This document shows positions 1 through 6,101 of a stretch of 6,465 nt of DNA, in pieces. The DNA comes from DATMXS01 sp035561355. GTDB taxonomy: Bacteria; Acidobacteriota; Terriglobia; Bryobacterales; Bryobacteraceae. Within the stretch, counting starts at the first letter, position 1. The number at the start of each line of letters is the position of its first letter. Under the pieces are notes generated by a model. That model ran no database searches, had not been told where the DNA came from, and saw only the letters and a program-made list of their open reading frames with translations. The stretch covers positions 1-6,465 of the forward strand of contig DATMXS010000293.1 in NCBI GenBank assembly GCA_035561355.1. Direction: 5' to 3'. A program made the position numbers and the translations under genes.

Positions 1-1
1 T

Positions 2-349
2 CCGAAGAATCTGCTGCGGCCCGGGCAATTCGTTCGAGTCCGTGTCACGTCGGGACAGCGTCCGGATGCCGTCCTGGTGCCTCAAACAGCAATCCAGGAA
101 ATTCTCGGCGCCACCAGCGTAATGATCGTGGGCCCGGGCAATAAGGTTGCGCAACGCACCGTGACCACCGGGGACACCTACCAGAACCTGATCATTGTGA
201 CGCAGGGGCTCAACGGCGGCGAGAGCGTCATTGTCCAAGGGCAGCAGAAGGTCAGGCCGGGCATAACGGTCAAGCCCCAGGCCGCAGCCGCTGGTCAGGA
301 GTCCGGTCAAACGAACGCCGGTCAGGCGATGTCCGATCAGGCGAAGTAG
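2..349 (+). CDS. RND efflux periplasmic adaptor (membrane fusion protein), C-terminal part
   Basis: This is the last 115 codons of an AcrA/MexA-type periplasmic adaptor, the protein that joins an inner-membrane RND pump to an outer-membrane channel. The start is outside the window; the frame is open from base 2. The first visible residues, LLRPGQFVRVRV, match the end of the adaptor beta-barrel domain. Then comes the membrane-proximal domain, with VLVPQTAIQ, a VMIVGPGNKVAQRTV strand pair, GLNGGESVIVQG and QKVRPGITVKP; AcrA has the equivalent ILVPQQGV and LQKVRPGVQVKAQ. The last 23 or so residues are a Gln/Gly/Ala-rich tail, as is common at adaptor C-termini and probably disordered. Its stop codon overlaps the ribosome binding site of the pump gene, so the two are almost certainly co-transcribed. 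The lipoyl and hairpin domains, signal peptide and promoter cannot be seen. The family call is secure; the substrate cannot be told. Confidence 0.95.
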   Translation, partial: PKNLLRPGQFVRVRVTSGQRPDAVLVPQTAIQEILGATSVMIVGPGNKVAQRTVTTGDTYQNLIIVTQGLNGGESVIVQGQQKVRPGITVKPQAAAAGQESGQTNAGQAMSDQAK

Positions 350-353
350 GAGG
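348..353 (+). promoter_or_regulatory. Shine-Dalgarno of the RND pump gene, overlapping the adaptor stop codon
   Basis: A perfect AGGAGG lies five bases before the TTG start at 359. Its first two bases are the last two of the adaptor's TAG stop (347-349), so a ribosome ending on the adaptor sits on the pump's binding site. This strong site decides for the TTG start. That start also gives the family-typical N-terminus MNFSKIFIERP. Confidence 0.85.
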
Positions 354-358
354 TTCGT

Positions 359-3300
359 TTGAACTTCTCGAAGATTTTCATCGAGCGCCCGGTACTGGCG
401 ATGGTGATGTCAATTGTGATCGTGCTCGCCGGCGGGGTGTCGATGTTTTCTCTCCCCATCGAACAGTACCCGAACATCACTCCTCCTACCGTGCAGGTTT
501 CCGCGAATTACGCGGGTGCGAGCGCCGACGTCATGGAGCAATCCGTAGCGATTCCGATTGAACAGCGGGTGAACGGCGCCGAGAACATGATTTACATGTC
601 CTCGCGCAGCACGAATGCCGGCAGCTACTCGCTCACATGCACGTTCGCGGTCGGCACGGACGTCAACGTCGCCGCGATGGACGTTCAGAACAGGGTTCAG
701 CAGGCGCAAGGCGACTTGCCCGCGAATGTGATCACTACGGGAGTGACGGTTCGCAAGCGCTCGCCGAGCATGCTGCTCATAGTGACTCTGTACTCGCCCG
801 ACCGCAGTTACGACCAGCTCTTTCTCGGCAATTACGGCTCCATCTATGTTCGGGATCCGCTCTCGCGCGTCGAGGGGGTAGGCGATATCCAGCAGTTCGG
901 CGAGGAATACTCGATGCGGGTCTGGCTGGAGCCGGACAAGATGGCCGGTCTCGGCGTTACCGCAACCGACGTAGCCAACGCGGTCCGACAGCAGAACGTT
1001 CAGGCTCCCGCCGGCCAGATCGGGTCCATGCCTGCGCCGCAGGGCACCCAATTTCAGTACTCGGTATTGGCGCAAGGCCAGCTTACGCGCCCGGAGCAGT
1101 ACCAGGACGTCATCATTCGTAACCTGCCGGACGGATCCATCCTGCGGCTGGGCGATATCGCCCGGACGCAGCTCGGGGCCATGCAATACACCACATTCTC
1201 GCGATTGAACGGAGTTCCCGCGACTTCCCTGGTCGTCTATCAGCTGCCGACCGCGAACGCACTCGCGACTGCTGAAAACGTCAGGGCCGCCATGGACCAG
1301 CTCTCGAACTCATTTCCTCCCGGCGTCAAATATCAGGTGACGATGGATTCCACGCTGTTCGTCACGCAGTCGGTGAGTGAGGTCGTGCGAACGCTGTTCG
1401 AAGCGATCGTGCTTGTCATTTTGGTCGTGTTCCTGTTTCTCGGGAATGCCCGGGCGACATTCGTTCCGATGCTCGCAATTCCCGTCTCCTTGATCGGAAC
1501 GTTCGCGGCGTTTCTCATCCTCGGTTTTTCCATCAACACGCTGACCCTGTTCGGCCTCGTGCTCGCGATCGGACTGGTGGTGGACGACGCGATCGTTGTC
1601 GTGGAAGCGGTGGAGCACCACATCGAGGAGGGCCTGAATCCCAGGGAGGCCACGGAGAAGGCTATGAGCGAGGTCGGCGGGGCGCTCGTTGCGATCGCGC
1701 TCGTGCTGACCTCGGTCTTCGTTCCGGTGGCGTTCATGACCGGCATCACCGGACAGTTATACAGGCAGTTCGCTCTAACACTGGCGGTTTCCATCCTGAT
1801 CTCCGCCTTGGTTGCACTGACGCTCACGCCCGCCCTCTGCGCGATGTTGCTGCGCCACCGCAAGCCCGGGCGGGGTCCGGTCGCGTACGTCATACGGAAG
1901 TTCAATACGTTCTTCGACCGCCTCACGAACGGGTATGTCAGCGCGACCGCACGTTTCATCAGGGCCTGGCCCGCCGCGATCGTTGGGCTTCTCGTAATCG
2001 TCGGGTTGATCTTCGTGCTTATCCGAGCCCTGCCCACAGGCTTTGTTCCCGAAGAGGATCAGGGCTACCTCCTGGCAGCCATCACTCTCCCGGACGGCGC
2101 ATCGCTCGAACGTACCGACGAAGTCGTGCGACGGGCCGAGAGCACAGTGCGGAAACTGGACGGAGTACAGGACGTGGTCAGCATCGGCGGATTCAGCTTC
2201 CTGACACAGGCGATGCAGTCGAACGGCGCGAGCCTCGTTGTCAGGTTGAAACACTGGGACGAGCGCGGGCCGGAGCTTGCCGCTAAGAATGTCGTCCGGC
2301 ACATCCAGGGCGCACTGGCCAATATGCCCGAAGCGATCGTGATTCCGTTCGTGCCGCCGTCCATCCCCGGCCTTGGCGTCTCGGGCGGCTTCCAACTCGA
2401 GATCGAAGACCGCACAGGAGAGAGCGTTGCCCAACTCAGCCAGGCCGCACAGAACTACGGCATCGCAGCCGCGCAGCGCCCGGACCTCATGAACGTGTTC
2501 AATACGTTTCGTACAAACGTCCCGCAGATCGCGATGGACATCAATCGCGATAAAGCGAGCACCCTCGGGGTTCCAGTCTCGAGCATCTTTGATAGCATGC
2601 AGACGCTTCTGGGCGGGCTGATCGTCAACAATTTCAATCGGTTCGGCCGCGTGTACCGCGTGATGCTGCAGGCCGAGCCGCAGTATCGAAACAAGCCGGA
2701 CGACATCAGTGGAATCTACGTAAGGACGTCGGGGACGCAATCGCCGGGCGGACAAGCGGCTCCGGAAGCGGCACGAGGGCAAATGCCGGCCGGACAGATG
2801 GTGCCGCTGAGTACGCTCGTTTCCATACAACGCACCACGGGCCCCGATATCATTCAGCGCTTCAACCTCTACCGCTCCGCCGAAATTTCGGGTTCAGCGG
2901 CGCCGGGTTACAGTTCGGGCGAGGCGCTCGCGGCCGCCGACGAACTGGCCGCGTCGGTGCTCCCCGCCGGCATGGGTTATGAATGGGCCGGTGTTTCGTA
3001 TCAGGAGCGAGAGGCGTCAGGCACTCAGGGACCGATCTTTGCGCTCGCGTTCAGCTTCGTCTTTCTCGTTCTGGCTGCGCAGTTCGAAAGCTGGATCGTG
3101 CCGCTGGCGGTCATCTTCGGGGTTCCGCTCGGTGTGCTCGGCGCCTTCGGCGGCATCTGGCTCCGAGGGCTGGTGAGTGATGTTTACGTTCAGATCGGCG
3201 TGGTGATGCTGATCGGGCTCACGGCAAAGAATGCGATTCTGATTGTCGAGTACGCCGCCTCCATCCACGCTCGCGGGCGGGACGTTACCGAATCGGCGTT

Positions 3301-3568
3301 AGAGGCAGCGAGGCTCCGATTCCGGCCGATCATCATGACCTCGCTCGCGTTCATCATCAGCATGGTCCCGCTCGTGCTCGCGAGCGGCGCCGGATCCGCC
3401 AGCCGCCACTCACTCGGCACCGCGGTGTTCGTGGGCATGATCTCGGCCACCCTGCTCGAGATCTTCTTCATCCCGGTGTTCTACGTCCTGATCGTACGGC
3501 TGGTCGCGCGCCTGCGGCGTTCACCGGCGCCCGTTCCCGAACCCGCACCCGAGGGCGGTGCGGCATGA
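359..3568 (+). CDS. RND-family multidrug efflux transporter, HAE1 type (AcrB/MexB-like)
   Basis: Complete 1069-aa inner-membrane drug/proton antiporter, the motor of the tripartite pump. The start is TTG, chosen for the AGGAGG five bases upstream and the family N-terminus MNFSKIFIERP. TM1 covers about residues 10-28. A large periplasmic loop follows, then TM2-TM6 from about 347, a second loop after TM7 (about 538-558), and TM8-TM12 from about 892. Proton-relay residues are present: D409 and D410 in TM4 (GLVVDDAIVVVE, AcrB D407/D408), K957 in TM10 (LTAKNAIL, AcrB K940) and R989 before TM11 (RFRPIIMTS, AcrB R971). Phe180, Phe612 and Phe614 match AcrB pocket residues F178, F615 and F617. AcrB has 1049 residues; much of the extra length is a Gly/Gln/Ala/Pro-rich insert at about 790-811. 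The C-terminus is a Pro-rich cytoplasmic tail. The gene looks intact. The substrate is unknown: antibiotics, solvents, bile-like or plant compounds are all possible. Confidence 0.98.
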   Translation: MNFSKIFIERPVLAMVMSIVIVLAGGVSMFSLPIEQYPNITPPTVQVSANYAGASADVMEQSVAIPIEQRVNGAENMIYMSSRSTNAGSYSLTCTFAVGTDVNVAAMDVQNRVQQAQGDLPANVITTGVTVRKRSPSMLLIVTLYSPDRSYDQLFLGNYGSIYVRDPLSRVEGVGDIQQFGEEYSMRVWLEPDKMAGLGVTATDVANAVRQQNVQAPAGQIGSMPAPQGTQFQYSVLAQGQLTRPEQYQDVIIRNLPDGSILRLGDIARTQLGAMQYTTFSRLNGVPATSLVVYQLPTANALATAENVRAAMDQLSNSFPPGVKYQVTMDSTLFVTQSVSEVVRTLFEAIVLVILVVFLFLGNARATFVPMLAIPVSLIGTFAAFLILGFSINTLTLFGLVLAIGLVVDDAIVVVEAVEHHIEEGLNPREATEKAMSEVGGALVAIALVLTSVFVPVAFMTGITGQLYRQFALTLAVSILISALVALTLTPALCAMLLRHRKPGRGPVAYVIRKFNTFFDRLTNGYVSATARFIRAWPAAIVGLLVIVGLIFVLIRALPTGFVPEEDQGYLLAAITLPDGASLERTDEVVRRAESTVRKLDGVQDVVSIGGFSFLTQAMQSNGASLVVRLKHWDERGPELAAKNVVRHIQGALANMPEAIVIPFVPPSIPGLGVSGGFQLEIEDRTGESVAQLSQAAQNYGIAAAQRPDLMNVFNTFRTNVPQIAMDINRDKASTLGVPVSSIFDSMQTLLGGLIVNNFNRFGRVYRVMLQAEPQYRNKPDDISGIYVRTSGTQSPGGQAAPEAARGQMPAGQMVPLSTLVSIQRTTGPDIIQRFNLYRSAEISGSAAPGYSSGEALAAADELAASVLPAGMGYEWAGVSYQEREASGTQGPIFALAFSFVFLVLAAQFESWIVPLAVIFGVPLGVLGAFGGIWLRGLVSDVYVQIGVVMLIGLTAKNAILIVEYAASIHARGRDVTESALEAARLRFRPIIMTSLAFIISMVPLVLASGAGSASRHSLGTAVFVGMISATLLEIFFIPVFYVLIVRLVARLRRSPAPVPEPAPEGGAA

Positions 3569-4977
3569 GACTGCACGCGTCGCGCTGGATGCTGGTGCCG
3601 GCGGCTATGCTGTGCTGCAGTTGCACTGTCGGCCCGAACTATCGCCGGCCCCAGTTGTCCGTTCCGCCCGAGTATCGCAATCCCGCGGCTCCAGACGGCA
3701 CCGCCCCGGAGCCCGCGTCATTCGGAGACGTCCGCTGGTGGGAGGTATTCGAGGACCCTGAGTTGCAATCCCTGCTGAAGACCGCCCTGGACCGCAACTA
3801 CGATATCCGGATCGCTGCAACCCGGATCGAGCAGGCGGTTGCAAACGTCGGCATTGTTCGCGCCGATCAGTTTCCGAACGCCGGAGCCGACGCGGGATTC
3901 AGGCGCACTCGCGCATCCGGAGCCGGGTTTCCGTTTCCGGGCTTCAGCGGTTTCACGACCAGCGTCATCAACGTGACTCCCAGTGCCTCCTGGGCGCTCG
4001 ACTTCTGGGGGCGGTATCGCCGCGCTACGGAATCGGCCCGCGCTCAGTTGTTGGCGAGCGAGAGCGCTCAACAGGCTGTCCGGGCATCGCTCGTGGCCGC
4101 CGTCGCGAATGCCTATTTTCGACTGCGGGAATTGGACCTCGAGCTGGAGATTACGAACAGGACGCTCGAAGCGTGGCGGACATCGCTGGTGCTGACTGTC
4201 ATCCGGGAACAGGGCGGCGTCGCTTCGCTCGTCGATGTACGCCAGGCAGAGAGCCTTGTCACGACGGCAATCGCAGGCATCCCGCAGATCCAGCAGCAGA
4301 TCGAGCAGACCGAAAACCTCATCCGGACGCTGCTGGGGGATAACCCTGGCACGGTATCGCGCGGTCTGCCGCTCAGTCAGCAGAAGATTCCGGCAATGCC
4401 GCCCGGCCTGCCGTCTTCGCTCGTGGCGCGCAGGCCGGATATTCGACAAGCCGAACAGACGCTGATCGCCGCCAATGCACAGATCGGGGTGGCGAGGGCG
4501 GCGTATTTTCCTAATGTCGTGTTCAGCGCGTATACCGGATACCAGGCCCCATCGCTCGATGAATTCTTCACAAAGCGAGGCTGGATATGGGGGCTCACGC
4601 CTACTCTGAACGTACCGATCTTTACAGCGGGACGAATCCGATCGTCGGTGCGCTTCACGGAGGCGCAGCGCGATGAAGCGGTATTGACGTACCAGCGGAC
4701 AATCCAAGAGGCATTTCGGGACGTGTCTGATGCGCTGATCGGGTTTGCCAGAACGACGGAGTTCCGCGTCCAGCAACAGGTGCTTACAGAGACGTACCGC
4801 GATGCGGCGCGGTTGTCCGAAACGCGTTACCGGGGAGGCGTCACCACGTATCTGGAAGTTCTGGACAGCGAACGCAACGTCTACGGCGCCGAACTGACGC
4901 TGGCACGAGCCCAACTCAGCGAACTGACATCGCTCGTGCAGCTCTACAATGCCCTGGGGGGCGGCTGGCAGCAGTAA
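3565..4977 (+). CDS. Outer-membrane factor lipoprotein of the efflux system (OprM/NodT family)
   Basis: Complete 470-aa outer-membrane channel (TolC-like), the exit duct of the pump. Its ATG overlaps the pump's TGA as ATGA, which implies translational coupling; only a weak purine stretch (GAGGG, 3551-3555) precedes it. Residues 1-19 are a signal peptide with Arg at 2 and 7 and a hydrophobic core. Cys20 begins CTVGPNYRRP, the usual mature N-terminus of NodT-type lipoproteins, although the lipobox (LCCS before Cys20) is atypical. Two outer-membrane efflux repeats follow. The first runs from about residue 55 (FGDVRWWEVFEDPELQSL) to about 265. The second starts near the conserved ARRPDIRQAE (288-297) and includes AYFPNVVFSAYTGY and the strand LTPTLNVPIFTAGRI. 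The C-terminal helices contain TRYRGGVTTYLEVLDSER. Length is normal for the family. It should form a trimer with the adaptor and pump encoded just upstream. Confidence 0.97.
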   Translation: MRLHASRWMLVPAAMLCCSCTVGPNYRRPQLSVPPEYRNPAAPDGTAPEPASFGDVRWWEVFEDPELQSLLKTALDRNYDIRIAATRIEQAVANVGIVRADQFPNAGADAGFRRTRASGAGFPFPGFSGFTTSVINVTPSASWALDFWGRYRRATESARAQLLASESAQQAVRASLVAAVANAYFRLRELDLELEITNRTLEAWRTSLVLTVIREQGGVASLVDVRQAESLVTTAIAGIPQIQQQIEQTENLIRTLLGDNPGTVSRGLPLSQQKIPAMPPGLPSSLVARRPDIRQAEQTLIAANAQIGVARAAYFPNVVFSAYTGYQAPSLDEFFTKRGWIWGLTPTLNVPIFTAGRIRSSVRFTEAQRDEAVLTYQRTIQEAFRDVSDALIGFARTTEFRVQQQVLTETYRDAARLSETRYRGGVTTYLEVLDSERNVYGAELTLARAQLSELTSLVQLYNALGGGWQQ

Positions 4978-5049
4978 GAATGCGCCCGGCGCCGCCGGCA
5001 ACGCAAACGGTGCCGCGACCGTGAAGGAGGGGAGGCGGCCTCTGCGGGG

Positions 5050-5225
5050 CTGAGCGCTGCCACTGCGCAGGACCTCGGCCGGGGCTGATACCGCCTTCAC
5101 AAACAGCTCCATAACTCGCGGACCTCGTTGTGCTGTCGGCCAATCCGCTGGCCCACATCTCGAATGCACGGAAGATCGAGATGGTCACGGTGGGAGGCAA
5201 GGTCCTGATCGGGCCGAAGCAGTAG
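5050..5225 (+). pseudogene. Amidohydrolase-family C-terminal fossil
   Basis: Bases 5115-5225 encode a 36-residue tail containing ADLVVLSANPLAHISNAR and later MVTVGGKVLIGPKQ, ending at a TAG. This closely fits the C-terminus of metal-dependent amidohydrolases (imidazolonepropionase-related), where a GKxADLVVLxxNPL strand is followed by I.N.R.I..V...G. The frame is blocked by TAA at 5112-5114, so no complete gene precedes it. Further upstream, pieces of the same family may persist in other frames: LSAATAQDLGRG (5050-5085), like the usual AAT...A..LG helix, and ADTAFTNSSIT (5084-5116), where GSITPGK would be expected. Together these have about the length expected between the two motifs, so one or two frameshifts would explain them. 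The catalytic metal-binding domain is absent. The tail is well supported; the upstream extension is tentative. It was probably never part of the efflux operon. Confidence 0.65.
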
Positions 5226-5273
5226 CAGCCGCACGCGCAGTCGTAGTTCTCAAACGTAAGAAGTACTTGTGCC

Positions 5274-5279
5274 CATAAT
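5274..5279 (+). promoter_or_regulatory. Possible -10 element for the DUF2127 gene
   Basis: CATAAT, five of six matches to the sigma70-type TATAAT, ends six bases before the ATG at 5286. Transcription from here would begin on or beside the start codon and give a leaderless message, in keeping with the lack of any Shine-Dalgarno just before this ATG. No good -35 hexamer is seen at 16-18 bases: position 5251-5256 reads CAAACG, and TTCTCA (5247-5252) is 21 bases away. This is a weak call. Confidence 0.2.
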
Positions 5280-5285
5280 CCGAAT

Positions 5286-5798
5286 ATGGGCACCGCGGGA
5301 GCGCACCCCGGACACAGGCCGCCGGAGGCCGTCGATAAAGTGGCGAGCGCAGCCGGATTGCGCGCAGTGGCGATCTTTGAAGCACTGAAGGGCATGGTTG
5401 TCCTGGCGCTGGGGTTGGGGCTGCTGGCGCTGCTGCATAAGGATGTCGAGCAAGCCGCGGAGAACGTTCTGCTCCACCTGCACATCAATCCCGACCGGCG
5501 TCTTTCACATGCAATACTCGACGCCGCTTCGCGCGTGACCGACGGCCGCCTGTGGGCGGTTGCCGGCGCCGCGACGGCGTATGCGGGTGTTCGATTTACG
5601 GAAGCGTGGGGCCTATGGCACCGGCGTGTATGGGCGGAATGGTTTGCGCTGCTTTCGGGAGCGCTCTACCTGCCCTGGGAGATCCTGAAGATCTTCGAAC
5701 GCCCGAACTGGCTGCACGTGACGTTGCTCACCGGAAATATCGCAATCGTGCTCTACATGCTGTACATCCGGTTGCTGGCGTGCCGCCGCGTCCCCTGA
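5286..5798 (+). CDS. DUF2127 family small integral membrane protein
   Basis: Complete 170-aa membrane protein of unknown function that matches the DUF2127 pattern as I know it. Features are LRAVAIFEALKGMVVLALGLG (TM1, about 25-49), LLHKDVEQAAENVLLHLHINPDRR (50-72), a TM2 with Tyr99 and Glu106, then GLWHRRVWAEWFALLSGALYLPWEI (109-133, TM3) and a last segment with GNIAIVLYMLYI (150-161, TM4). The soluble link after TM1 with a conserved-looking NPDRR is typical. No ribosome binding site precedes the ATG at 5286. An in-frame GTG at 5340, eleven bases after GGAGG (5324-5328), would give a 152-aa protein that starts just before TM1 and loses only a non-conserved head. The true start is therefore open. 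The frame is uninterrupted and the family residues are kept, unlike the fossils on both sides, so it is probably functional. Family membership does not give a biochemical role. Confidence 0.88.
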   Translation: MGTAGAHPGHRPPEAVDKVASAAGLRAVAIFEALKGMVVLALGLGLLALLHKDVEQAAENVLLHLHINPDRRLSHAILDAASRVTDGRLWAVAGAATAYAGVRFTEAWGLWHRRVWAEWFALLSGALYLPWEILKIFERPNWLHVTLLTGNIAIVLYMLYIRLLACRRVP

Positions 5799-5800
5799 CA

Positions 5801-6075
5801 GTGAAAATCGGGGGGAGCGGGAGCGAGTCGCCGTTCGAGCACTGCCTCAAGCTCTTTGACGAACTCGTCAGTTCCGAGCGGCCGCCCGGCGCGTGGGGTG
5901 CTGCGTCGTATCTGTTCGGCATCAGCGTCCGCCGTCGCAGAGTCCAGGTAGTCCTGCCACGTAGAGGGCGTCCAGGCCGCAAGGTAAACGAGGCGCTAGG
6001 CATCGCCATCGAGGGTGTACTGCCGCGCGTTCCCGCGCTGGGTAACGTGGTGACAACGCGGGCGAAGCGGGCCAT
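5801..6075 (-). pseudogene. Degenerate REP-associated tyrosine transposase (RAYT, Y1_Tnp/IS200-like)
   Basis: On the minus strand this reads as both ends of a RAYT-type transposase with the middle lost. The start MARFARVV is at 6075-6052. In a second frame, HHVTQRGNARQYTLDGDA follows at 6052-5999, the hallmark N-terminal motif of the family. That frame meets a TAG at 5998-5996 and continues RLVYL (5995-5981). It then jumps to the family's C-terminal region: TWQDYLDSA, EQIRRST and GRPLGTDEFVKELEAVLE, to about 5801. Full-length relatives are roughly 200 residues or more. Here about 90 codons remain, and the stretch with the HUH metal-binding motif and catalytic Tyr is gone, so it cannot be active. 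A frameshift with loss of a few codons separates MARFARVV from HHVTQRG, where relatives have something like APGLP. The fossil ends three bases from the stop of the convergent DUF2127 gene. I saw no REP palindromes beside it. Confidence 0.8.
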
Positions 6076-6092
6076 AAAGATGAAATGAGCGC

Positions 6093-6098
6093 AGGAGG
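6093..6098 (+). promoter_or_regulatory. Shine-Dalgarno-like AGGAGG before the IS orfA remnant
   Basis: AGGAGG stands three bases before the ATG at 6102, which opens the HTH frame of the transposase remnant. The spacing is shorter than the usual 5-9 bases, so the original start may have been elsewhere, or bases may have been lost. Confidence 0.35.
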
Positions 6099-6101
6099 CG
6101 A

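Larger units (their letters stand above)
4978..5285. other. Gap between the efflux operon and the DUF2127 gene
   Basis: This 308-base stretch has no intact gene. Its middle (about 5050-5225) holds an amidohydrolase fossil, annotated separately. At 4986-4998, just after the channel gene, there is a small GC-rich inverted repeat (CCGGC, three-base loop, GCCGG). It has no T-run, so I do not call it a terminator. GAAGGAGGGGAGG at 5023-5035 looks like a ribosome binding site but leads to no open frame. The last 60 bases are less GC-rich and hold a CATAAT hexamer (5274-5279) and the palindrome AAGTACTT (5261-5268), both just before the DUF2127 start. Confidence 0.6.

Noticed and set aside
410..1186. 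Long minus-strand open frame opposite the pump gene
   Set aside because: It lies wholly within a convincing RND gene, has no recognisable motif and an Arg/His-rich composition typical of antisense readings of GC-rich genes.
1775..2830. 351-codon minus-strand open frame opposite the pump gene
   Set aside because: Same reason: the composition follows from the codon positions of the real gene, with no start signal or domain.
4986..4998. GC-rich inverted repeat after the efflux operon as a rho-independent terminator
   Set aside because: The stem is only five base pairs and no T-run follows; chance palindromes of this size are common in such GC-rich sequence.
5023..5035. Purine-rich GAAGGAGGGGAGG as the ribosome site of a small gene
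   Set aside because: No start codon at suitable spacing leads to an open frame of useful length.
3718..5169. 483-codon minus-strand open frame opposite the outer-membrane factor
   Set aside because: Its length is striking, but the plus strand encodes a full-length OprM/NodT protein, and the minus reading is Arg/Pro/Cys-rich with no family motif.
4916..5488. 190-codon minus-strand open frame across the intergenic region
   Set aside because: It overlaps the end of the channel gene and the start of DUF2127, and its translation shows no domain; the plus-strand amidohydrolase tail explains the middle better.
5552..6088. 178-codon plus-strand open frame covering the DUF2127 3' end and the RAYT fossil
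   Set aside because: It is out of frame with DUF2127 and antisense to the RAYT motifs; no protein family is recognisable.
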